Notes under the pieces: model-generated
What the model saw: the letters and a program-made list of their open reading frames with translations, nothing else
What the model was told of the DNA's origin: nothing
Databases searched by the model: none
Translations under genes and position numbers: made by a program
Assembly: GCF_004791585.1 (NCBI RefSeq)
Contig: NZ_SRUU01000028.1
Location: 1 to 64,000, forward strand
DNA from: Mesorhizobium sp. M1C.F.Ca.ET.210.01.1.1
Lineage (GTDB): Bacteria; Pseudomonadota; Alphaproteobacteria; Rhizobiales; Rhizobiaceae
DNA: 64,000 bases
Direction of reading: 5' to 3'
In this document: in pieces, positions 51,779 to 60,214 of the stretch
How the letters are laid out: each line of letters opens with the position of its first letter
Position numbering within the stretch: the stretch's first letter is position 1

Positions 51779-53149
51779 ATGGCCGGGAATTTCTCGTTCG
51801 ATCAGTTGAAGAAAGCGGTCTCGAATGACGAGATCGACACGGTTCTGGCCTGCATCGTCGATATGCAGGGACGGCTCGCGGGAAAGCGCTTCCTGGCCCA
51901 GTATTTCGTCGATTCCGCGCATGGCGAGACGCATGGCTGCAACTATCTGCTCGCCTGCGACATCGATATGGAGCCGGTGCCTGGCTACAAGGCGGCGAGC
52001 TGGTCGAAGGGCTATGGCGACTTCGTCATGAAGCCCGACCTTTCGACGCTGCGGCGCATCCCCTGGCTCGAAAAGACGGCGCTGGTCATCTGCGACGTGC
52101 TCGACCACCACGATCATGAAGACCTCGCGCACTCGCCGCGCGCGATCCTGAAGAAGCAGGTCAAGCGGCTGAGCGAGCGCGGCTATATCGGCTACTTCGC
52201 CTCCGAGCTCGAATTCTACCTGTTCAACGAGACTTACGATTCCGCCCGCAAGAAGCACTGGCAGGGCCTCGACTCGGCGTCGCCCTATATCGGCGACTAC
52301 CAGATCGGCATCACCAGCAAGGAAGAAGGCATCATGCGCCGGCTTCGCAACGAGATGGAGGCTGCCGGCATCCCGATCGAGAATTCCAAGGGCGAGTGGG
52401 GTCCTGGCCAGGAAGAGATCAATGTGCGCTATGCCGAGGCGCTCGAGATGGCCGACCGCCACGTCATCCTGAAAAACGGCGCCAAGGAGATCGCCGATTC
52501 CGAAGGCAAGGCCGTCTCCTTCATGGCCAAATACAATTACGGGCTCGCCGGCAATTCCAGCCACATCCACAATTCGCTGTGGAGCGCCGACGGAAAGACG
52601 CCGCTGTTCTTCGACAAAAACGCTGAATGGACCTTGTCGATGCTCGGCCAGCAATGGGCGGCCGGCCAGCTCAAATACGCCAAGGAGTTCACCTGGTTCC
52701 TGGCGCCCTACATCAACTCCTACAAGCGCTTCCAGGCCGGCACCTTCGCGCCGACCAAGATCATGTGGAGCGAGGACAACCGTACCGCAGGCTTCCGGCT
52801 CTGCGGCGAGGGCACCAAGGGCATCCGCATGGAATGCCGCATTGGCGGCGCTGACTTGAACCCTTACCTCGCCTTTGCGGCGCTGATCGCCTCGGGGCTC
52901 GCCGGCATCGACGAGAAGCTGGAGCTGCAGAAGCCTTTTGTCGGCGATGCTTATCAAGCGTCGCAGCTGCCGGAGATCCCGAAGACGCTGCGCGATGCCA
53001 CTGAGACGCTGGCGAACTCCACCATGCTTCAGCAGGCCTTCGGCGAGGATGTGGTCGAACACTACGTGCACACCGCCCGCTGGGAGCAGTTCGAATACGA
53101 CCGCCGCATCACCGATTGGGAACTGCACCGGGGGTTCGAGCGGTACTAG
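51779..53149 (+). CDS. Glutamine-synthetase-family ligase (gamma-glutamylamine type)
   Basis: A 456-residue GS-fold enzyme. The glutamate-metal region is FASELEFYLFNE (about residue 141). A variant ATP/substrate region reads AGNSSHIHNSLW instead of the GNGMHVHQS of true glutamine synthetases, and later RMECRIGGADLNPYLAFAA is conserved. The N-terminal beta-grasp starts DTVLACIVDMQGRLAGKR. Such divergent members (PuuA, IpuC, GlnA4-like) couple glutamate to an amine. Neighbouring permease and dehydrogenases support that role. Confidence 0.87.
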   Translation: MAGNFSFDQLKKAVSNDEIDTVLACIVDMQGRLAGKRFLAQYFVDSAHGETHGCNYLLACDIDMEPVPGYKAASWSKGYGDFVMKPDLSTLRRIPWLEKTALVICDVLDHHDHEDLAHSPRAILKKQVKRLSERGYIGYFASELEFYLFNETYDSARKKHWQGLDSASPYIGDYQIGITSKEEGIMRRLRNEMEAAGIPIENSKGEWGPGQEEINVRYAEALEMADRHVILKNGAKEIADSEGKAVSFMAKYNYGLAGNSSHIHNSLWSADGKTPLFFDKNAEWTLSMLGQQWAAGQLKYAKEFTWFLAPYINSYKRFQAGTFAPTKIMWSEDNRTAGFRLCGEGTKGIRMECRIGGADLNPYLAFAALIASGLAGIDEKLELQKPFVGDAYQASQLPEIPKTLRDATETLANSTMLQQAFGEDVVEHYVHTARWEQFEYDRRITDWELHRGFERY

Positions 53150-53211
53150 CCTATGGCGTCGGCGCCGCCCTTTGCCCTCTCCGGGAATGGGGACGGGGGC
53201 CGGACTCTCTT

Positions 53212-53239
53212 CCTTCTCCCCGCCACAGGCGGGAGAAGG
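53212..53239. repeat. Hairpin repeat CCTTCTCC/GGAGAAGG
   Basis: A near-perfect stem (CCTTCTCC-CCGCC with GGCGGGAGAAGG) with a short ACA loop in the 156-bp gap between the ligase and aldehyde dehydrogenase genes. It resembles a dispersed rhizobial intergenic repeat. It lacks a T-run, so it more likely shapes or stabilises the mRNA than terminates it. Confidence 0.6.
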
Positions 53240-53305
53240 TGTGGGCGGGCGAGGGGTAGCGCCAGGCCATATCATTTTCGATTGTTGTAAAACTGCGAGG
53301 AAGAA

Positions 53306-54694
53306 ATGACCGAAACGGTCAAACTCAAATCACCCATCGACGGCTCGATCTATGCCGAGCGGCCGGTCGCGACAGACCAGACGATCAACGCGGCGGTGGA
53401 GCGCGCTAAGGCGGCGCAGGAAAAATGGGCCGAGACGCCGATCGTCGAGCGCGGCAAGTACATGCTTTCGATGCTGGAAGCGCTGGTCGGCGTGAGCGAC
53501 GAGATCGTGCCGGAGATTGCCTGGCAGATGGGCCGTCCGGTGCGTTATGGCGGCGAGTTCGGTGGCGTCAAGGAACGCACCAATTACATGGTCGAGATCG
53601 CCGAACAGGCGCTGAAGCCGGTCATGGCCTCCAATCCGAAGGAGGGCTTTCGCCGTTATGTGAAGAAAGTGCCGCTTGGCGTCGTCCTGGTGATCGCGCC
53701 CTGGAACTATCCTTATCTCACCGCGGTCAACACCATCGTGCCGGCGCTGATGGCCGGCAGCGCCGTCATCCTCAAGCATGCGGCGCAGACGCTGCTTGTC
53801 GGCGAGCGTTTTCAGCAGGCCTTCGACAAGGCGGGCCTGCCCAAGGGTCTGTTCCAGAACCTGGTCATGAACCATGGCCAGACGGAAAGACTGCTCGGCT
53901 CCGGCAAGATCGACCATGTCAACTTCACCGGCTCGGTCGCCGGCGGCCGCGCCATTGAGAAGGCGGCTGCAGGCACCTTCATGACGCTCGGCCTCGAGCT
54001 CGGCGGCAAGGACCCTGCCTATGTGCTGCCCGACGCCAAGATGGACCATGCGGTGGCCAATCTGGTCGACGGCGCCTTCTACAATTCCGGCCAGTGCTGC
54101 TGCGGCATCGAGCGCGTCTATGTGCACGAGAGGGTCTATGACGAGTTCGTGGAAGGCTTTGTCGCCGAGACCAAGAACTATGTCGTCGGCAATCCGCTGG
54201 AGCAGGCCACCACCATGGGGCCGATGGCGCAGGCGCGCTTCGCCGACCTGATCCGCGAGCAGAAGGCCGAGGCGCTGCGCAAGGGCGCCACCGCGCATAT
54301 CAACATGAAGGTCGAGAACGATCGGCCGGGCTCGCCCTATCTCGCGCCCGAAGTGCTGACCGGCGTCGACCACCAGATGAGCGTCATGCGCGAGGAGAGC
54401 TTCGGGCCAATCGTAGGCATCATGAAGGTGCGCGACGACGAGGAGGCGATCGCGCTGATGAACGACAGCCCTTATGGGCTGACCGCCTCGATCTGGACGC
54501 GCGACACCGAGCGCGCGATGGCGATTGGCGACCGCGTCGAGACCGGCACCGTGTTCATGAACCGCTGCGACTATCTCGACCCCGCGCTGGTCTGGACCGG
54601 CGTCAAGGACACCGGCAAGGGCGCCGCACTCTCCGCCATCGGCTACGACAATCTGACCCGGCCGAAATCCTATCACTTGCGTGAAGCCATCTGA
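53306..54694 (+). CDS. NAD(P)-dependent aldehyde dehydrogenase
   Basis: A 462-residue ALDH. The nucleotide/active-site elements are APWNYPY, LGLELGGKDPAYVL with the catalytic Glu, NSGQCCCGIERVY with the catalytic Cys, and ESFGPIVGI. Three cysteines in a row at the active site are a small oddity. It probably oxidises the aldehyde produced by the iron alcohol dehydrogenase next to it, 18 bp downstream. Confidence 0.92.
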   Translation: MTETVKLKSPIDGSIYAERPVATDQTINAAVERAKAAQEKWAETPIVERGKYMLSMLEALVGVSDEIVPEIAWQMGRPVRYGGEFGGVKERTNYMVEIAEQALKPVMASNPKEGFRRYVKKVPLGVVLVIAPWNYPYLTAVNTIVPALMAGSAVILKHAAQTLLVGERFQQAFDKAGLPKGLFQNLVMNHGQTERLLGSGKIDHVNFTGSVAGGRAIEKAAAGTFMTLGLELGGKDPAYVLPDAKMDHAVANLVDGAFYNSGQCCCGIERVYVHERVYDEFVEGFVAETKNYVVGNPLEQATTMGPMAQARFADLIREQKAEALRKGATAHINMKVENDRPGSPYLAPEVLTGVDHQMSVMREESFGPIVGIMKVRDDEEAIALMNDSPYGLTASIWTRDTERAMAIGDRVETGTVFMNRCDYLDPALVWTGVKDTGKGAALSAIGYDNLTRPKSYHLREAI

Positions 54695-54712
54695 TTTTTC
54701 GAAAGACAGAAA

Positions 54713-55885
54713 ATGTCCAAACTCATCTCCAAATGGAACTACCCCACCACCGTCCGCTTCGGCGCCAGCCGCATCAAGGAACTGCCGGACGTGCTGGCGG
54801 CCACCGGCATCAAGCGGCCACTCTTCGTGACCGATCCGGGCCTCGCAAAACTGCCGGTCGTCGCTTCGACACTAAGAGTCCTCGACGCGGCCAAGGTGCC
54901 CTATGGCGTGTTCTCCGAGGTGAAGCCGAACCCGGTCGAGTCCAACCTCACCGCCGGCATCGCGGTGTTCAAGAAGGGCAAGCATGACGGCGTCATTGCC
55001 TTCGGTGGCGGCTCGGCGCTCGACCTCGGCAAGCTGATCGCCTTCCAGGCCGGACAGACTCGGCCCGTATGGGATTTCGAGGACATCGGCGATTGGTGGA
55101 CCAGAGCCAATTCGGACGCGATCGCGCCGATCATCGCGGTTCCGACCACGGCCGGCACCGGGTCGGAAGTGGGGCGCGCCGGCGTCATCACCAACGAGGC
55201 GACCCACACCAAGAAGGTCATCTTCCATCCGAAGCTCCTGCCGGCGATCGTGATTGCCGATCCGGAGCTGTCGGTCGGCATGCCGCCCTTCATCACCGCC
55301 GGCACCGGCATGGACGCGCTCGCCCATTGCCTCGAAGCCTATTGCGCGCCGGGCTATCACCCGATGGCCGACGGCATCGCGGTGGAAGGCATCCGGCTGG
55401 TGTTCGAGAACCTGCCCAAGGCCTTCGCCAACGGCAAGGATCTGGTCGCCCGTGCCCACATGATGAGCGCCGCCGCTATGGGCGCCGCAGCCTTCCAGAA
55501 GGGGCTCGGGGCCATCCACTCGCTGTCGCATCCGATCGGCGCGCTCTACGACACCCATCACGGCATGACCAATGCGGTGTTCATGCCCTATGTGCTCGCC
55601 TTCAACCGCGAGGCGATCGAGGACCGCATCGCGCGGCTCGCCGCCTATTGCGGCATCAGGGGCGGCTTCGACGGTTTCGCCAAGGCTGTCATCAAGCTGC
55701 GCAAGGAACTCAAGGTGCCGCACGCGCTGCCTGGCCTGATCAAAGGCCTCGACATGGACAAGAAGCGCAAGGGCCTGATCGCCGACATGGCGGTGGTCGA
55801 TCCGACCGCCGGCGGCAACCCGGTCAAGCTCACCAAGAAGGCGGCGCTGACGCTGCTCGAAAACGCCATTGCAGGTTCAGTGTGA
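54713..55885 (+). CDS. Iron-containing (group III) alcohol dehydrogenase
   Basis: A 390-residue group III alcohol dehydrogenase. GGGSALDLGKLIA (NAD binding, about residue 100), TTAGTGSEVGR, and metal-site residues in DALAHCLEAY and SLSHPIGALYDTHHGM are present. It follows the aldehyde dehydrogenase by 18 bp. Together the two would take an alcohol group to an acid. In this operon the alcohol may belong to a glutamylated amino alcohol. Confidence 0.93.
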   Translation: MSKLISKWNYPTTVRFGASRIKELPDVLAATGIKRPLFVTDPGLAKLPVVASTLRVLDAAKVPYGVFSEVKPNPVESNLTAGIAVFKKGKHDGVIAFGGGSALDLGKLIAFQAGQTRPVWDFEDIGDWWTRANSDAIAPIIAVPTTAGTGSEVGRAGVITNEATHTKKVIFHPKLLPAIVIADPELSVGMPPFITAGTGMDALAHCLEAYCAPGYHPMADGIAVEGIRLVFENLPKAFANGKDLVARAHMMSAAAMGAAAFQKGLGAIHSLSHPIGALYDTHHGMTNAVFMPYVLAFNREAIEDRIARLAAYCGIRGGFDGFAKAVIKLRKELKVPHALPGLIKGLDMDKKRKGLIADMAVVDPTAGGNPVKLTKKAALTLLENAIAGSV

Positions 55886-56055
55886 GGCGATTTTCGCGGG
55901 CGGAAAGTTGATCTGGAAACGAGGGGAAAGGAAAGGGAAAAGGGCGAAAGGGCAAGGAGGAGAATAATTAGCCGGAAAAAGGATCGCGGAGCGATTGCTA
56001 CAGCCGGTTAAAGAGAGTTTACTTTTTCGTGCTGCGGGGTGCCGGTTTCACAAAG

Positions 56056-56073
56056 CTTTCATCTGGCTGTCAC
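56056..56073 (+). promoter_or_regulatory. PHO-box-like site
   Basis: CTTTCAT-CTGG-CTGTCAC has the 7-4-7 layout of the rhizobial PhoB box (two CTGTCAY-type repeats); the first repeat has one mismatch. It lies 57 bp before the ATG of the binding-protein gene, with GATACC about 9 bp downstream as a possible -10. The 245-bp gap around it (55886-56130) holds no gene. Confidence 0.4.
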
Positions 56074-56130
56074 ACGAAAACGATACCGCATCGCAGGCGT
56101 CCAATGGCGTCAGTTCAACGGAGAGAACAC

Positions 56131-57237
56131 ATGTTCAAATTCACGGGGAAAGTGCTTTCCCTTTCGGCCGCGGCGCTCTTCGCGTCGACGGTGATTTCGT
56201 CCGCCGCTTCGCTGGATGATCTCGCCAAGGCCGCGAAGGCGGAGGGCGAACTCACGGTCATCGCGCTGCCGCACGACTGGTGCGGCTATGGCGCCGTCAT
56301 CGACGGCTTCAAGGCCAAGTATCCCGACATCAAAATCAACGAACTCAACCCTGACGCCGGCTCGGGCGACGAGGTCGAGGCGATCAAGGCCAACAAGGAC
56401 AACAAAGGCCCGCAGGCGCCCGACGTCATCGACGTCGGCCTGTCCTTTGGCCCGTCCGCCAAGAAGGACGGCCTGATCCAGGCTTACAAGGTGTCGACCT
56501 GGGACTCGATCCCGGACAGCGCCAAGGATGCCGAAGGATATTGGACCGGCGACTATTACGGTGTGCTGTCCTTCCTGGTGAACAAGGATCTCGTGAAGGA
56601 AGCGCCGGCTGACTGGGCCGACCTTTTGAAGTCGGACTATGCCAACACCGTCGCGCTCGCGGGTGATCCACGCGCCTCGAACCAGGCCATCCAGGCGGTC
56701 TACGCCGCCGGCCTTTCCGGCGGCGCTGCCGCTGGCGAAGCCGCCGGCACCGCCGGCCTCGACTTCTTCAAGAAGCTCAACGCCGCCGGCAACTTCGTGC
56801 CGGTCATCGGCAAGCCGGCGACGCTCGCTCAGGGCCAGACCCCGATCCTGGTTACCTGGGACTACAATGCGCTTGCAGGCCGCGACACGCTGAAGGGCAA
56901 TCCGCCGGTCGACGTCGTGGTGCCGAAGACGGGCGTCGTCGCCGGTGTCTACGTGCAGGCGATCAGCGCCTTCGCGCCGCATCCGAATGCCGCCAAGCTC
57001 TGGCTCGAGTACCTCTACTCCGACGAGGGCCAGATCGCCTGGCTGAAGGGCTATTGCCACCCGATCCGCTTCAACGATCTCTCCAAGAACGGCAAGCTGC
57101 CGGCCGACGTGATGGCCAAGCTGCCGCCGGCTGAAGCCTACGCATCGGCCGTCTTCCCAACGCTCGACGAGCAGGGCAAGGCGAAGGAAGCGATCACCAA
57201 GAACTGGGACGCCGTCGTCGGCGCCAACGTGAAGTAA
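56131..57237 (+). CDS. ABC transporter substrate-binding protein (AfuA/PhnS/PotD-like)
   Basis: A 368-residue periplasmic binding protein with a signal peptide ending near ISSAAS. The mature part begins LDDLAKAAKAEGELTVIALP, a pattern of the COG1840-like family, which includes iron(III), 2-aminoethylphosphonate, thiamine and some polyamine binders. The start follows GGAGAGAACAC. The ligand cannot be fixed. A PHO-box-like site upstream would favour a phosphorus compound, and the preceding amine operon would favour an amine. Confidence 0.87.
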   Translation: MFKFTGKVLSLSAAALFASTVISSAASLDDLAKAAKAEGELTVIALPHDWCGYGAVIDGFKAKYPDIKINELNPDAGSGDEVEAIKANKDNKGPQAPDVIDVGLSFGPSAKKDGLIQAYKVSTWDSIPDSAKDAEGYWTGDYYGVLSFLVNKDLVKEAPADWADLLKSDYANTVALAGDPRASNQAIQAVYAAGLSGGAAAGEAAGTAGLDFFKKLNAAGNFVPVIGKPATLAQGQTPILVTWDYNALAGRDTLKGNPPVDVVVPKTGVVAGVYVQAISAFAPHPNAAKLWLEYLYSDEGQIAWLKGYCHPIRFNDLSKNGKLPADVMAKLPPAEAYASAVFPTLDEQGKAKEAITKNWDAVVGANVK

Positions 57238-57300
57238 GCTTGAAAATCGTCCGGGCGGCCACTTGGTCGCCCGGACCCTCACCGAAGACGGTACCGGTGC

Positions 57301-58215
57301 ATGACCGATCTCTCTCTTTCAAACAAGGCCATTGCAGGCAAGACCGCGCCGCCCAGCGAGGCCCGGGCCTTGCGACTGCCGACGCAATGGCTCGGCGTTG
57401 CGCCTTTCTTCATTTTCGCTGTCATGTTCCTGATCCTGCCCACGCTCTACCTGATGCTGGGCGCGTTCCAGAACGAGGCGGGCGAGTTCACGCTGGAAAA
57501 CATCGCCGCTCTGTCAGAGCCAAACATCGTTGCCGCCTATTGGATTTCGATCAAGGTCAGCCTGGCTTCGGCGCTGATCGGAGCTTTTGCCGGCTTGGCA
57601 ATAGCCATCGCCATCGTGCGCGGCGGCTTGCCGGACTGGATACGCTCGGCGACGCTCACCTTTTCCGGCGTCGCTTCCAATTTCGCCGGTGTTCCGCTGG
57701 CCTTCGCCTTTCTCGCTACCCTTGGACGGCTGGGCCTTGCGACCGTGCTGCTGAACGCGCTTTTCGGTCTCAACATCTATGCGCACGGCTTCAACATCCT
57801 GTCGTTCTGGGGCCTGACGCTGACCTACGTCTATTTTCAGATTCCACTGATGGTGGTGATCATCGTGCCGGCGATAGACGGGCTGAAGAAGGAATGGGGC
57901 GAGGCCGCCGCGACACTCGGCGCCACCACGGCGCAATACTGGCGCATGGTGGTCATCCCGGTGATCTGGCCGAGCTTCCTCGGCACCGTGATCCTGCTTT
58001 TCGCCAACGCCTTTGGGGCGATTGCCACCGCCTATGCCTTGACGGGCTCGTCGCTCAACATCGTGCCGATCCTGCTCTATGCGCAGATCCGCGGCGACGT
58101 GCTGCACAACGCCCATCTCGGCTATGCGATCGCCTTCGGAATGATCGTCATCACCGGCCTGGCCAATGTCTTCTACATCTGGTTCCGGACCCGCTCCGAG
58201 AGGTGGCTCAAATGA
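57301..58215 (+). CDS. ABC transporter permease 1
   Basis: A 304-residue inner-membrane permease with about six helices. The loop around EWGEAAATLGATTAQYWRMVVIP (about residue 195) is the EAA motif contacting the ATPase. Sixty-three bases separate it from the binding-protein gene, and its stop overlaps the next permease start (ATGA). It resembles the PotB/PhnU type. Confidence 0.9.
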   Translation: MTDLSLSNKAIAGKTAPPSEARALRLPTQWLGVAPFFIFAVMFLILPTLYLMLGAFQNEAGEFTLENIAALSEPNIVAAYWISIKVSLASALIGAFAGLAIAIAIVRGGLPDWIRSATLTFSGVASNFAGVPLAFAFLATLGRLGLATVLLNALFGLNIYAHGFNILSFWGLTLTYVYFQIPLMVVIIVPAIDGLKKEWGEAAATLGATTAQYWRMVVIPVIWPSFLGTVILLFANAFGAIATAYALTGSSLNIVPILLYAQIRGDVLHNAHLGYAIAFGMIVITGLANVFYIWFRTRSERWLK

Positions 58216-59003
58216 AGTCCGGCAGATTCTGGGCCTGGGTCGTCTTCATTCTCGGTGCAGCCTATTTCTTCATCCCGCTGATTGCGACCGTCGAATTCTC
58301 CATGCGCATGCGTCGCGGGGCCTATTCCTTTGACGCCTACCAGATCGTGCTGGGCGACGCCCGCTTCCAGGCGACCTTCATGTATTCGGTGGTCGCTGCC
58401 ATCTTCACCATCATCCTCGGTGTGCTGGTCGTGGTGCCCGCTGCCTATTGGATACGGCTTCGGTTGCCGCAGATCAGGCCAGTCGTCGAGTTCATCACGC
58501 TGTTGCCGCTGGTTATCCCAGCCATCGTCATCGTCTTCGGCTATATCAGGATGTATGGCTCGAATTCACCGCTGCCGTTCCTGGCAAACGATACGGCCAC
58601 CAACGCACTCCTGGTCATCGGCTATGCGACGCTGTCGCTGCCCTATATGTACAGGGCGGTCGATACCGGCCTTCGCACCATAGACGTGAGAACGCTGACG
58701 GAGGCTGCGCAGATCCTCGGGGCGGGCTGGTCGACGATCATTACCCGGGTGATCCTGCCAAACGTGCTGATCGCCGTGCTCTCCGGCGCCTTCCTGACCT
58801 TCGCCATCGTCATCGGCGAATTCACCATGGCGAGCCTGCTCAACCGACCGGCCTTTGGCCCCTATCTGCAGAATATCGGCGCCAACCGCGCCTATGAGCC
58901 GGCGGCGCTTGCCATCATCGCCTTCGCCATTACTTGGGGCTGCATGTCGCTGATCCAAATCCTGTCCCGTTTTGCGCCGAAATCGGCGAACCGACCGAAC
59001 TGA
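58212..59003 (+). CDS. ABC transporter permease 2
   Basis: A 263-residue permease resembling the PotC/PhnV type. The EAA loop is LTEAAQILGAGWSTIITRVILP (about residue 165), with hydrophobic helices on both sides. The ATG overlaps the stop of permease 1, so the pair is translationally coupled. It is followed by the ATPase after 12 bp. Confidence 0.9.
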   Translation: MKSGRFWAWVVFILGAAYFFIPLIATVEFSMRMRRGAYSFDAYQIVLGDARFQATFMYSVVAAIFTIILGVLVVVPAAYWIRLRLPQIRPVVEFITLLPLVIPAIVIVFGYIRMYGSNSPLPFLANDTATNALLVIGYATLSLPYMYRAVDTGLRTIDVRTLTEAAQILGAGWSTIITRVILPNVLIAVLSGAFLTFAIVIGEFTMASLLNRPAFGPYLQNIGANRAYEPAALAIIAFAITWGCMSLIQILSRFAPKSANRPN

Positions 59004-59015
59004 AAGCAAAAAGCC

Positions 59016-60080
59016 ATGGCCGAGCCGTTCCTCTCCATCCAACACGTGCAAAAATCCTTCGGTGCCGCGACAGTGGTGCAGGATTTCAATCTCGACGTGG
59101 AACCCGGCGAGTTCGTCTCCTTCCTCGGGCCATCGGGTTGCGGCAAGACGACGGTGCTGCGCATGGTCGCCGGCTTCGAGGAGCCTTCGGCCGGGAAGAT
59201 CGTGGTGGCGGGCAAGGACATCACTCGGCTGAAGCCCAACCAGCGCAATGTCGGCATGGTGTTCCAGGCCTATGCGCTGTTTCCGAATCTGACGGTGGCG
59301 CAGAACATCGCCTTCGGTCTCAAGGTGGCGGGCATGCCGAAGGCGGACGCCGACAGGCGGGTCGCAGAGATGCTCGATATCATCAAGCTGCCGCAGATGG
59401 GCGACCGCTACCCCTACCAGCTCTCCGGCGGCCAGCAGCAGCGCATCGCGCTGGCGCGCGCGATAGCGCCGAAGCCGAAGCTGCTGTTACTCGACGAGCC
59501 GCTGTCGGCGCTGGACGCCAAGGTGCGCGTGTCGCTGCGCGAGGAAATCCGCTCGATCCAGAAGAAGCTCGGCATCACCACCATCTTCGTCACGCATGAC
59601 CAGGAAGAGGCGCTGTCGATCTCCGACCGCATCGCTGTGATGTATGGCGGCAAGGCCGAGCAGGTCGGCACGCCGTTCGAGATCTACAACCGGCCGGCGA
59701 CCAAGTTCGTCGCCAATTTCGTCGGCACGCTCAACGTGCTGGAAGGCACGGTCACCGACGCCGGTGCCGGCAAGGTGCGTGTGAACAGCCAGGAGGTCGC
59801 GCTCAAAGGCAAGCTCAACGGCTCGAAGTCCGGCGACACGCTGTCACTGGCGCTCAGGCCCGAGGCAATCTCGCTCGGACGGCAGCCCGGTCATGACACC
59901 AGCCTGTCGGGCGAGATCGCGGAAGTGCATTTCCTCGGCTCTGTCATCCGCGTGCGCGTCGGCATCGGCGGCAACACGGTTTCGCTCGATACCTTCAACA
60001 ATTCCGCGACCCCGCCGCCCGCCGTCGGCGAGAAGGCAGATATTTCCTTCTCGTCGGGCGATATGCTGGTGCTGCACTGA
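59016..60080 (+). CDS. ABC transporter ATP-binding protein (PotA/PhnT-like)
   Basis: A 354-residue ATPase. Walker A is GPSGCGKTT, Q-loop QAYALFPNLT, signature LSGGQQQRIALARAI, Walker B/D-loop LLLLDEPLSALD and H-loop THDQ. A C-terminal TOBE-type regulatory extension starts at about residue 240. It completes the four-gene importer with the genes at 56131, 57301 and 58212. Confidence 0.93.
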   Translation: MAEPFLSIQHVQKSFGAATVVQDFNLDVEPGEFVSFLGPSGCGKTTVLRMVAGFEEPSAGKIVVAGKDITRLKPNQRNVGMVFQAYALFPNLTVAQNIAFGLKVAGMPKADADRRVAEMLDIIKLPQMGDRYPYQLSGGQQQRIALARAIAPKPKLLLLDEPLSALDAKVRVSLREEIRSIQKKLGITTIFVTHDQEEALSISDRIAVMYGGKAEQVGTPFEIYNRPATKFVANFVGTLNVLEGTVTDAGAGKVRVNSQEVALKGKLNGSKSGDTLSLALRPEAISLGRQPGHDTSLSGEIAEVHFLGSVIRVRVGIGGNTVSLDTFNNSATPPPAVGEKADISFSSGDMLVLH

Positions 60081-60214
60081 CGGCCCCTGGCCGTCGCACC
60101 TTCGATAAGGTCAAGGCGGACGCCGCTGTCCGGCAAACCAAGCCTGTTGGATAATCAACAGCATCCTGGCTCGGGGGTACTGCCAACCTTCGTGCTTCGC
60201 CGCTACGATGAGCC

